DNA of 64,000 bases from Nocardioides xinjiangensis (lineage in GTDB: Bacteria; Actinomycetota; Actinomycetes; Propionibacteriales; Nocardioidaceae): the NCBI RefSeq assembly GCF_017916455.1, contig NZ_JAFMSY010000005.1, positions 1-64,000 of the forward strand. Reading direction: 5' to 3'. The notes beneath the pieces are model-generated. The model ran no database searches, was not told where the DNA came from, and worked only from the letters and a program-made list of their open reading frames with translations. Within the stretch, counting starts at the first letter, position 1. Every line of letters begins with the position of its first letter. Both the position numbers and the translations under genes were made by a program. Positions 26,073 to 33,414 of this stretch are shown here, piece after piece.

Positions 26073-27008
26073 TCAATGCGCGTTGTGCGGGGTGCCCCAC
26101 AGCGCTGCGACGTGGCTGGCGTCCGTGCCGCAGCATCCGCCGACGATACGAAGGGCGGGCAGGTGTCCGCGCAGCTCGTTCGTGGACCGGGTGAGCAGCG
26201 CGAGGTCGCCGGTGTCGAGCTCGCTCATCTCATCGAGCTCGGCGTGGCTGAGCGTCGAGGCGTTCGGTCGGAACGACGCGATGCGGGCCGCCCAGGAACC
26301 GTCGTCGTGCTGGTGAGGCCCTGGCAGCGCGAGCGCCGGCGACACGTGCAGCGGGTGGGCGCAGTTCACGCCGTACCAGTCCGGCGCCTCGGCGGCGTCG
26401 ACGGCCAGCACGGCATCACGCAACGTGGTCCCGTCCGGCAGTCGGCCGTCGGTCTCGACGGTGAAGGAGATCGCCACTGCCATCCCGGCCGCTCGGGCGG
26501 CACGCACCACGCCGAGCGCCTCCGCAGGCTCGGACATCGTCATCGCGTGCACGACGTCGACGCCAGCTGCCGCGAAGGTGTGCACCTGGGGGCTGTGGTA
26601 CTCGGCTGCTTCGTCGGCGTCGGCGCCTGCAGCGAGGTAGCCGTCACCGCGGGGGCCCACCACGCCGCTGATGAGCGTCGCAGGGACATCCAGGTCGGCT
26701 GCGATGGATCGTAGGAGGTCCACCGCGCGGTGGTTCACGGTCTCGAGCCGTGTGGCGTCGTAGCCCAGCCCGGCCGCCCAGTCGGGGTTGGCGCGCCACG
26801 TCGGCGTCTCCAGCATCAGGCCGGCACCCGCCGCTCGTGCGACGGAGGCGTAGTCGGCGTAGTAAGCCGACAGCACCTCGACGCCGCCGGCGTCCGACAC
26901 GAGGGGGAACGCCGCGAAGTCAGGAAGGTCGATTCCCTTGTTGAACAGGAGGTCGGTCTCCAACCCTCCGTCGGTCACCCAGCTTCTGTCAGCGAGCAGA
27001 TCAGTCAT
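26073..27008 (-). CDS. Homocysteine S-methyltransferase family protein
   Basis: A 311-residue (beta/alpha)8-barrel enzyme of the S-methyl_trans family. The three zinc-binding cysteines are present: Cys216 in GVNCAHP and Cys292-Cys293 in GGCCGTD. The N-terminal TDGGLETDLLF matches the family's opening. Relatives move a methyl group from S-methylmethionine, S-adenosylmethionine or betaine to homocysteine to make methionine, in the cytoplasm. Methyl donor is not predictable. The gene is divergent from a TetR regulator, with a large operator between them, so it is probably the regulator's target. This is a short form without cobalamin-binding domains, unlike MetH. Confidence 0.9.
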   Translation of the reverse strand: MTDLLADRSWVTDGGLETDLLFNKGIDLPDFAAFPLVSDAGGVEVLSAYYADYASVARAAGAGLMLETPTWRANPDWAAGLGYDATRLETVNHRAVDLLRSIAADLDVPATLISGVVGPRGDGYLAAGADADEAAEYHSPQVHTFAAAGVDVVHAMTMSEPAEALGVVRAARAAGMAVAISFTVETDGRLPDGTTLRDAVLAVDAAEAPDWYGVNCAHPLHVSPALALPGPHQHDDGSWAARIASFRPNASTLSHAELDEMSELDTGDLALLTRSTNELRGHLPALRIVGGCCGTDASHVAALWGTPHNAH

Positions 27009-27027
27009 GGTGCTGCCTCCGTCGTTT

Positions 27028-27066
27028 CAGACCATCTGGTCTGGTTCTACCAGACCAGATGGTCTG
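27028..27066. promoter_or_regulatory. Double TetR operator (perfect 17-bp inverted repeat)
   Basis: Arms 27028-27044 and 27050-27066 are exactly complementary with TTCTA between. Each arm also contains its own 16-bp dyad CAGACCA-N2-TGGTCTG (27028-27043 and 27051-27066), so two TetR dimers could bind side by side. It lies between the divergent methyltransferase (start 27008) and TetR (start 27080) genes and overlaps both promoter regions. Confidence 0.8.
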
Positions 27067-27079
27067 GAACAATGGCTTC

Positions 27080-27679
27080 ATGCCGCGAGATGGAACAGCG
27101 ACCCGGGCTCGACTGCTGGACGCAGCCGAGCAGCTGATCGAGCAGAACGGTTTCGCGGCGACGCGCGTGGACCAGATCATCGCGGCCTCTGGCAGCTCGA
27201 AGGGCGCGTTCTTCCACCACTTCGACTCCAAGCAGAGTCTGGCGCGCGAGCTCGTGTCGCGGTACGTCGACGCGGACCTCCGGCTGCTCGACCAGGGCCT
27301 TGCAGCGGTCGCCACGATCGACGGCGAGCTGGAGCGGCCGGTGGCCTTCCTACGGTTCTACGAGCAGTGGGCCGCGGACCTGGTCTCTGAGGAGTCGGCC
27401 TGTCTCTACATCGCCGTGCTCACGGAGCGTGATCTGCTCGACGACGCGACCTTGGCCGAGGTGGACCGGGCCGTGGTTGCCTGGCGGAATGGATTTGCCG
27501 CGCTGCTGCGTCCGGCGCTCGCGGTTCGCGGACTCCCGATTGCTCCCGACGAGCTCGCCGACCACCTGTTCGCCACCTTCGAGGGCGCCTACCTCATGTG
27601 CCGCGCCGCGCGTTCGCCAGAGCCGATGCGCCAGCAGCTGCGGGTGCTCCGCCAGATGGTCGAGGCCCTGCTCGACTGA
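27080..27679 (+). CDS. TetR-family transcriptional regulator
   Basis: A 199-residue regulator read from ATG 27080. The N-terminal HTH is clear: RARLLDAAEQLIEQNGFAAT, then VDQIIAASGSSKGAFFHHF and DSKQSLARELVSRYV. The C-terminal ligand domain is all helical and ends MRQQLRVLRQMVEALLD. An upstream in-frame start at 27059 would put the N-terminus inside the operator and adds residues without family character, so it is disfavoured. The double operator 14 nt upstream suggests autoregulation and control of the divergent homocysteine methyltransferase. The effector is unknown. Confidence 0.88.
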   Translation: MPRDGTATRARLLDAAEQLIEQNGFAATRVDQIIAASGSSKGAFFHHFDSKQSLARELVSRYVDADLRLLDQGLAAVATIDGELERPVAFLRFYEQWAADLVSEESACLYIAVLTERDLLDDATLAEVDRAVVAWRNGFAALLRPALAVRGLPIAPDELADHLFATFEGAYLMCRAARSPEPMRQQLRVLRQMVEALLD

Positions 27680-27879
27680 CCGGCCAGGCGCGATGCGCCG
27701 GTTGCGTCGTCGCCCCGGCGATCACTTCCCCGCCGGGATCGCTCATCAGGAGTCCCTGACAGCAAAGACGCGGCCCTGCGGGCGCCCTCGTCGCGGCATG
27801 AGCGCGGCCTTCGCGCCCTAGCCGGGACGCTACGTCCCGTCGATACTCCGTTGCGGGACCGCGAGGGAGGGCCGGAGCG

Positions 27880-28161
27880 ATGTACGCGGTAGTGGCTTCG
27901 TGGCAGACAGATCCTGGGCTGGCCGCTCTGCGGCGGGAGATGCTCGATCGCATCGTCGAGGGTGTTCGTGCGGCCCCAGGCTTCGTCCATGGATATTGGG
28001 CTGACAGCGCTCCGACCCGGTCGCACACCTTCATCGTCTTCGCGGATCGCGCCGCCGCAGAAGTATTCGCGGAGGACGTCCGCAGCAATCTGGAGAACCA
28101 CGCTCGAGCCGGCGTGAGGAATGAGGAGCTAGCCATCGCGCAGGTCGTGGCCTCCGCGTGA
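27880..28161 (+). CDS. ABM-like dimeric alpha/beta-barrel protein
   Basis: A 93-residue protein (MYAVVASWQTDPGLAALRRE...) with the ferredoxin-like pattern of antibiotic biosynthesis monooxygenase-type and related dimeric alpha/beta-barrel proteins: a first strand, a long helix, GVRAAPGFVHGYWADSA, then the strand HTFIVFADRAAAEVFAEDV and a final strand LAIAQVVASA. Small ABM proteins bind or oxidise aromatic substrates, but many have no known activity. A purine-rich GAGGGAGGG stretch upstream can act as ribosome-binding site. It stands alone, about 200 nt after the TetR gene, and has no clear functional link to its neighbours. Confidence 0.75.
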   Translation: MYAVVASWQTDPGLAALRREMLDRIVEGVRAAPGFVHGYWADSAPTRSHTFIVFADRAAAEVFAEDVRSNLENHARAGVRNEELAIAQVVASA

Positions 28162-28715
28162 CACCGGCCCGCGACTACCGGATCTCGGCAGTCCGTGCGT
28201 GCCGACGAGCGGCGGACTGACCCATCGTCGACGTCGAGTGTCAGGTCCGACCGCTCCCCGGAGACGGTGCGTGAGTCGCGAGGATGTGTTCGACTGGATC
28301 GGCGGCTGGCTTCGCCGTAACCGGTGTGCTGCCCGACTGGTGGGGAAAGAGCCGTTGCCCGGACGAGTACGACAGGCGCACGAGCTCGGGACAGGCAGCT
28401 GGACTCCCGGCCGAGGGGACTAGCCGGTGTAGTCCCTTCGGGTAGTCCCTCGTCGGTAAGGTAAAGGACCCTGTGCAGCGCTACTACGCTGACGGCAGCC
28501 AGATGGCGCCCTCTCGGGACTCTTGGCTGCCCCTGGTTCGCTCGTCCGCCCGTTTCCCGGGTGGACATGACACGTAGGTGCCGGCGCCTGCCCTCGATCG
28601 GGTTCGCGCGCGGTGCCTTGTGCCACGAGCGCCTGGTGAGCAGCTACGCGCAACCCTGCGGGCACCCACCACCCACCAGGCCTCGACCGGGGCCACAGGA
28701 AGGCACGCCCGCACC
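28162..28715 (+). other. 554-bp gene-free region: promoter and long leader of the TasA-like gene
   Basis: No convincing gene is seen here. The left part (28162-28410) holds nothing recognisable. From 28416 on there is strong secondary-structure potential, a likely -10 element (TAAGGT, 28457-28462) and then about 250 nt of transcribed leader up to the ATG at 28716. The leader is unusually long for this genome, where many messages appear leaderless. Confidence 0.6.
28416..28531 (+). promoter_or_regulatory. Structured promoter/leader element upstream of the TasA-like gene
   Basis: GGGACTA (28416-28422) can pair with TAGTCCC at 28430-28436 or with the second copy at 28443-28449. The two copies are direct repeats (GTAGTCCC) 13 bp apart, joined by CCCTTCGGG, itself a small hairpin. 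TAAGGT (28457-28462) is the likely -10. Downstream are a hairpin CAGCG-6 nt-CGCTG (28476-28491) and a longer one with arms GGCAGCCA (28494-28501) and TGGCTGCC (28524-28531). The direct repeats could be activator sites, or the alternatives could form an RNA switch. Confidence 0.5.
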
Positions 28716-29327
28716 ATGAACAAGCCCACCCGCCGCACCACCAAGGTCCTCGCGGCCGCCACCACTCCCGTCGCGCTCATCGGTGCCGCGGCGCTCATCT
28801 ACACGTCCTCGTATGCCGCCTTCACCGGACAGACCCGCAACTCAGGCAACCAGTGGTCGACCGGGTCGGTCAGCCTTACCGATGACGACAACGGCTCGGC
28901 CCGCTTCCAGGTCAAGGACATGCTCCCAGGCGCGACCGACACCAAGTGCATCAAGGTGACTGCCAACGCGTCGGTGCCCAGCACCGTGAAGGGCTACGCC
29001 GTCAACCCGGTCACCAGTCCGCAGGGCCTGGAGAACCGCATCAAGGTGACCATCGACTCAGGCACCGGTGGCTCATTCGCCGACTGCTCTGGCTTCGTCG
29101 CCGGCGGTCCGGCGCACGTGACCGACGTCTCGCTGAGCCAGATCGCCCAGGTCAACACCTTCGAGGCCGGCTTCGGCGGCTGGACCGTCGATCCGGGCGT
29201 GCGCGACCGGACCTACCGCCTGACCTACAAGTTCGACACCACCGGCATGACGCAGTCGGAGATCGACCAGCTCCAGGGCGCCACCACCGGCATCGACATG
29301 CAGTGGGAGATGCGCACCAACGGCTGA
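28716..29327 (+). CDS. TasA/camelysin-like secreted protein (SipW-type signal)
   Basis: A 203-residue exported protein. A basic start (MNKPTRRTTK) and a hydrophobic segment lead to SSYAAFTGQTRNSGNQWSTG, the pattern of TasA/camelysin-type proteins processed by SipW-like signal peptidases; cleavage after Ala34 is likely. The mature part is beta-rich with GSVSLTDDDNGSARFQVKDM, LPGATDTKCIKVTANASVPS (two-cysteine region) and MTQSEIDQLQGATTGIDMQW near the end, as in TasA-like secreted subunits. TasA of Bacillus forms matrix fibres; here fibre formation is inferred only. A signal peptidase fused to a similar N-terminal segment is encoded 162 nt downstream. GGAAGG precedes the ATG at 28716. Confidence 0.78.
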   Translation: MNKPTRRTTKVLAAATTPVALIGAAALIYTSSYAAFTGQTRNSGNQWSTGSVSLTDDDNGSARFQVKDMLPGATDTKCIKVTANASVPSTVKGYAVNPVTSPQGLENRIKVTIDSGTGGSFADCSGFVAGGPAHVTDVSLSQIAQVNTFEAGFGGWTVDPGVRDRTYRLTYKFDTTGMTQSEIDQLQGATTGIDMQWEMRTNG

Positions 29328-29375
29328 CCCTCGGGTGCGCCACGCCACCGGTTCACCCGCACCTCGTCATGCCAT

Positions 29376-29415
29376 GACCGGCCGGGGCTGACACGCCACG
29401 TCGCCCCGGCCGGTC
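29376..29415 (+). terminator. 13-bp hairpin between TasA-like and signal peptidase genes
   Basis: GACCGGCCGGGGC (29376-29388) pairs with 29403-29415 across a 14-nt loop. It may end the TasA-like message or lower read-through into the signal peptidase gene, giving more substrate than enzyme. Confidence 0.6.
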
Positions 29416-29489
29416 CCAGCGACACCGGCCACTACCGTCGATCCGCCGTCGCAGCGCCCGTCGAACAGCCTTACAGTCCTGGAGGCGCC

Positions 29490-30953
29490 ATGCCCTCCCA
29501 GCGCACCGCGGCCGCGGCCGCCGGCTGGGCACGGCTGACAGCCGTGCTCGTCTCGCGCGCCTACCGCACGGGCCTGCTGACCCTCTCGGTCATCGCGCTC
29601 GCGCCGCTGCTGTTCGGTTGGGGCTCCTTCGTCATCAAGTCCGGCTCGATGGGGCCCTCGATCGACGTCGGCGACGTCGTGGTCGCTCGCCCCTTCGCGA
29701 TCGGCGAGAAGGTTGCCGTCGGCCGCGTCTACGTCTTCGACGACCCGTCGACCAGCCGGGAGCACCTGCTCACGCACCGCATCGTCGAGCTGCGCGACGA
29801 CGGGTCCTACACCAGCGCAGGCGACGCGAACGAAGTCACCGACGCCACCCCAGTCACCACCGACGACTTCGAGGCCCGCGGCATCCTGCTCGTCCCCTTC
29901 GTCGGCCTGCCGGTGACCTGGCTCCAGAATGGGCAGTGGGTCAGGCTCGGCCTCTGGCTGTTGCTGACCGTCGCCGCCTTCTGGGCCGCCACCCGCAACC
30001 TTGACGGGGAGCCGCCGAAGTGGAACCTGCTGCGGTTCACCTCGCGACCGATGCGCCAGCGCCGCTCGGAGCACACGTCAGACGACGCCGACGACGACAA
30101 CGGCGCCCAGGAGGTCCCGGCTGCTCGGCGAGTCCCGCACCGAGTCGCGCGCCGCCACGCTCCCGCCCTGCTCGGGATCGTCATCGCGCTGAGCGGCACC
30201 GGTCTCGGCACCGCCAACGCCGGCTTCACCGCCCAGACCAGGAGCCCCGGCATGCGGTGGACCGTCGCCAGCTTCGTCCAGCCGTACGTCGCCGCCGTGC
30301 TCGCCGACAACCCTGCGACCTTCTGGCTCCTCGACGAGGCAGTTGGCACCGGCACCGCCCAGGACCGCTCCGGCAACCAGACCCTCGGCACCTACCGCGC
30401 CGGCGCAACCCTGGGGCAGACCGGCGCGCTGACCAGCCGCAACCCCGGCACCTCGATGCGCGCAGCCGGGGGCCTGGCGGTCACCTCGGCCAGACCGGTC
30501 GCCGCACCGACCGCCCATTCCATCGAGCTGTGGTTCCGCACCACCTCCACCACGGGCGGCTATCTCGTCGGATTTGAATCAACCACCGCGACAACCTCGC
30601 CGCTGGCAGACCGCATCGCGCGGATGACCCCCTCCGGACAGCTGACCTACGGCAACTGGAGTACCAACCCCGTCCGAACCATCACGACCCCTCGCGCCTA
30701 CAACGACGGGAACTGGCACCAGCTGGTCGTCGCCGTCGCCAACCCCAGCTCCTTCGGCGACACCGTGCTCTACGTCGACGGCGTCGCCGCCGTCTCCGGT
30801 CAGACCTCGAAGGCGGAGGCCTACAACGGCTACTGGCGTGTTGGCGCCGGAGCAGGCACCAGCCCCGCCTTCAACGGGACCATCGACAACCTCTCGATCT
30901 ACCTCACGACGATGCCCGCGGCCAGGGTCGCCGCCCACTACGCCGCCAGATGA
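29490..30953 (+). CDS. SipW-like signal peptidase fused to a TasA-like segment and a LamG domain
   Basis: A 487-residue protein with three parts. Residues 1-170 are a type I signal peptidase of the SipW/ER type: first membrane helix (about 29-48), FVIKSGSMGPSIDVGDVVV with nucleophile Ser53, LLTHRIVE with His96 in place of the usual lysine, SAGDANEVTD, and a second helix (about 152-168). Residues 224-260 look like the N-terminus of a SipW substrate: hydrophobic stretch, then TANAGFTAQTRSPGMRW, matching AAFTGQTRNSGNQW of the upstream protein. Residues 265-487 are a LamG/concanavalin-like domain (SIELWFRTTSTTGG, DGNWHQLVVAV, GTIDNLSIYL). The enzyme thus seems to carry its own substrate, to be released outside the cell by self-cleavage near residue 244. 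GGAGG precedes the ATG. Confidence 0.82.
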   Translation: MPSQRTAAAAAGWARLTAVLVSRAYRTGLLTLSVIALAPLLFGWGSFVIKSGSMGPSIDVGDVVVARPFAIGEKVAVGRVYVFDDPSTSREHLLTHRIVELRDDGSYTSAGDANEVTDATPVTTDDFEARGILLVPFVGLPVTWLQNGQWVRLGLWLLLTVAAFWAATRNLDGEPPKWNLLRFTSRPMRQRRSEHTSDDADDDNGAQEVPAARRVPHRVARRHAPALLGIVIALSGTGLGTANAGFTAQTRSPGMRWTVASFVQPYVAAVLADNPATFWLLDEAVGTGTAQDRSGNQTLGTYRAGATLGQTGALTSRNPGTSMRAAGGLAVTSARPVAAPTAHSIELWFRTTSTTGGYLVGFESTTATTSPLADRIARMTPSGQLTYGNWSTNPVRTITTPRAYNDGNWHQLVVAVANPSSFGDTVLYVDGVAAVSGQTSKAEAYNGYWRVGAGAGTSPAFNGTIDNLSIYLTTMPAARVAAHYAAR

Positions 30954-31176
30954 CCACCCTCCGAGCGGCGATGAGAACCGAGCGTTGCAGCCGCCGACTC
31001 TCGTGTCATAGGCGACCACAGGACCGAACAGTCATGTGAAGCCGGCGGCGGAAAGACGCAGCTCGAAGCGGATTGACCACAGCAACCCGCGCACCGGCCC
31101 GAGATGTCAGATCATCGTCGTGGCCGGCGGCGACAGGGCTGCGCCGGCCGCACCCAGCGGCGCGGCCGACCAGATG

Positions 31177-31881
31177 TCACGCGAGACGGGCGGCCGGCGC
31201 CGAAGTGCCCTCGGATGCGGGGACGTCGATGCCTGCCTCTGTTCGGCCCGTGTGCCGCCACAACGAGACACCCAGCCCGATCAGTGCGACGCCGGTGGGG
31301 ACGGCCATCGGTCGGTCGAAGGCGGCCGGAAGGACTGCCAGGAGAGCCGTGCCGGAGGTGCCGATCGCCAGCAGGGCCGCGGCCCATCGGGCGAGGACTG
31401 CGGCGCGGAACAGCGCTACGCCGAGGAGCACTCCGCCGAGCAGGTAGCCGGCGCCGGCGACGTTGAACAGGGTTTGCAGGGCGCCGATGTCGCGGTCGAT
31501 CGTCGCGCCGGTCGCAGCTGCGACGGCGTCGTCGACCAGTCCCGGATGGGTGTCGACGAGGATGGGCAGCACGACTGCGGCGATCATCTCGACTGCCAGG
31601 ATGGCGAGGTAGCCCGTGGCAAACGTGAGGCATCCGAGGAGTCCCAGCACACCCAGTCGGCGGTGCTGGTGCAGGTACATGCCGGTGATGCCCGCGAGCG
31701 CGAGGGCTGCCATTGCCGTCTTGGCCAAGCTGCGCGCCACCCATTCGTCGGTCTCGGTGGTGAAGGTGCCGGGATCCGGGTGACCGATCTGGACGGCGAT
31801 GAAGATGCCGCCCGCGAGGGCGGCAGACGCGCTGCTGGCCCTGAGGAGCCTGGTCGTGGTGATCGCGCTGAGAGGTGGCAC
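31177..31881 (-). CDS. Hypothetical membrane protein
   Basis: A 234-residue protein with about six hydrophobic segments: an N-terminal one (SASAALAGGIFIAVQIGHP), then TAMAALALAGITGMYLHQHR, LGLLGCLTFATGYLAILAVE, GAGYLLGGVLLGVALFRAAV and two more, with a soluble loop holding LVDTHPGLVDDAVAAATGAT. The pattern resembles DUF4386-like membrane proteins but I cannot assign it firmly. The GTG start at 31881 lies 6 nt after a GAGAAT hexamer on the minus strand, compatible with a leaderless start. It is divergent from the ATPase-PAS gene and convergent with the signal peptidase fusion. Confidence 0.7.
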   Translation of the reverse strand: MPPLSAITTTRLLRASSASAALAGGIFIAVQIGHPDPGTFTTETDEWVARSLAKTAMAALALAGITGMYLHQHRRLGVLGLLGCLTFATGYLAILAVEMIAAVVLPILVDTHPGLVDDAVAAATGATIDRDIGALQTLFNVAGAGYLLGGVLLGVALFRAAVLARWAAALLAIGTSGTALLAVLPAAFDRPMAVPTGVALIGLGVSLWRHTGRTEAGIDVPASEGTSAPAARLA

Positions 31882-32081
31882 CGCACCATTCTCGGGCAGG
31901 GCGCGAGGCGGCGTGCGTGATTCGGGGTAGGTCTGGGGGCTGCCTCGGGGGCCGCTCAGTGCGGCATTCGATGTTTGGCGTCACGATGCGCCCCTGAGGT
32001 CGTTACATGTGTAGCGGGCGCCACCTGGCACTCGCGTTCTGCTGGTGCTCGGGCCGAGCCGGACGAGCAGGGGGTGGGTCT

Positions 32082-33344
32082 GTGTCTGGGTCGACCGTGC
32101 GAGCGCTGACACTGCCGCCTGCCTCGACGGCGGCGCGTGAGGCGCGGCGCGCGGTGCGGGACGCAGTGACGAAGTCGGGGGCTGCGGATCTCGCCGAGGC
32201 GGCTGAGCTGGTGACCTCGGAGCTCGTCACGAACGCCGTGGTGCACGCTGGGACGCACGTGCGCCTCCTCATCACCGCAGAGGCGAAGGCCGTCCGCGTG
32301 GAGGTGGGTGACGCCAGTCCGCACCTTCCGATCCGCCGGTCCTGGTCCCAGATGGCGGGCACCGGACGGGGTCTGGCGATCGTCGAGGATCAAACGGACA
32401 GGTGGGGCGCATCGCGGGTCGACGCCGGGAAGGTCGTCTGGTTCGAGATCGGGGAGCCCACCGGTCCGGCGCCTCGAGAGGCCGTCGCGGCCAGCCCGAC
32501 CGGTGACACCGTGATCACCACGTTGTTGAACGTTCCCCTGCTCATGCACTGGGCCTGGCAGGAGCACGCGTCCGCGCTGTTGCGCGAGTACCTCCTGTAC
32601 GCGCTCGAGGACGAGCCACAGGCGGTCGAGGAACACGCTCGCGCCAGCGACGCGCTGAGAATCCTCGAGGAACAGATCTTGAAGCCGCAGCTGCCGATCG
32701 ACCCGGCCGCCCTGATAGCGAGCTCCGTCGAACCGGACACGACCGCCGAACACCTCGAGCTCGTGGTCCCGGCTGCCGCAGTAGCGCACTTCGAGGTGCT
32801 CGACCACGTGCTCACCCGCGCTGTGCGAGCGGCCGAGGCCGGGCATCTGCTCGGTCCGCCCACTCAGCCCGAGATCGTGGAGATGCGCCAGTGGCTGTGC
32901 GGGCAGGTGCTGTCGCAGAGCGACGGTGGTCGGCCCGTCCCGTGGGCCGTCCGCACCGACTTGCGCAGCCCCTCCACGAGCAGCTCCCCGTCAGCTGAGA
33001 TCGCACGCGAGGTGGAGCGACTGGACGTCCCTGCGCTGGTCGCGAACGACGCCGGGGTGATCATGGCCGTCTCGTCGGGGCTGGTGGAGCTCCTTCGCTA
33101 CCAGGACGCCTCCTCCCTGCTGGGGCGCCGAATCGTCGTCGTCATCCCTCCACGGTTCCACCAGGCCCACATCGCCGGGACGACGTTGCACGCCACGAAC
33201 GGACGCGACGTCCTGCTGAACCAGTGGGTCGTCGTGCCCGCTGTCCGGGCGGACGGCAGCGAGGTCACGGTGGAGCTGCGCGTCGAAACGCAACGCGCGA
33301 ACGACGCACATCACTTCGTGGCCCAGTTCCGCGTGCACCACTGA
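32082..33344 (+). CDS. RsbW-type ATPase domain protein with C-terminal PAS domain
   Basis: About 420 residues from GTG 32082 (an in-frame ATG at 32007 is possible but adds a non-conserved Cys-rich stretch). The N-terminal domain (about 5-125) is an anti-sigma-factor-like HATPase: N-box LVTSELVTNAVVHAGTHV, a divergent G1 region VEVGDASPHLP and G2 box GTGRGLAIVEDQTDRW. A helical middle part (about 140-300) has no known fold. A PAS domain closes the protein (LDVPALVANDAGVIMAVSSG, then IPPRFHQAHIAG). There is no SpoIIE phosphatase and no HisKA domain, so a role in partner switching with sigma-factor antagonists, gated by the PAS sensor, is the best guess. GGGGTGGG before the GTG may be the ribosome-binding site. 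No sigma factor lies nearby. Confidence 0.78.
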   Translation: MSGSTVRALTLPPASTAAREARRAVRDAVTKSGAADLAEAAELVTSELVTNAVVHAGTHVRLLITAEAKAVRVEVGDASPHLPIRRSWSQMAGTGRGLAIVEDQTDRWGASRVDAGKVVWFEIGEPTGPAPREAVAASPTGDTVITTLLNVPLLMHWAWQEHASALLREYLLYALEDEPQAVEEHARASDALRILEEQILKPQLPIDPAALIASSVEPDTTAEHLELVVPAAAVAHFEVLDHVLTRAVRAAEAGHLLGPPTQPEIVEMRQWLCGQVLSQSDGGRPVPWAVRTDLRSPSTSSSPSAEIAREVERLDVPALVANDAGVIMAVSSGLVELLRYQDASSLLGRRIVVVIPPRFHQAHIAGTTLHATNGRDVLLNQWVVVPAVRADGSEVTVELRVETQRANDAHHFVAQFRVHH

Positions 33345-33356
33345 GGACGCCGCGCA

Positions 33357-33390
33357 CGAGGCGCCCGTCCCTCGCGGAACGGGCGCCTCG
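33357..33390. terminator. 12-bp hairpin terminator
   Basis: CGAGGCGCCCGT (33357-33368) pairs with 33379-33390 over a 10-nt loop. It lies between the ATPase-PAS gene and the convergent protease gene. Confidence 0.7.
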
Positions 33391-33414
33391 CCGCCTGTTC
33401 GGCGGCTCGGGGCT

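Noticed and set aside
28199..28423. Small gene of 74 codons ahead of the TasA-like gene
   Set aside because: Arg/Gly-rich text without family, ribosome-binding site or promoter, and its end runs into the structured element.
28420..28540. Cyclic di-GMP (GEMM) or cyclic di-AMP riboswitch
   Set aside because: Hairpins are present, but the conserved core nucleotides that I know for those classes are missing; left as an unassigned structured leader.
32007..32081. Longer N-terminus of the ATPase-PAS protein
   Set aside because: The 25 extra residues are Cys/Trp/Gly-rich without family character, and a purine-rich stretch sits before the GTG at 32082; the longer start cannot be fully excluded.
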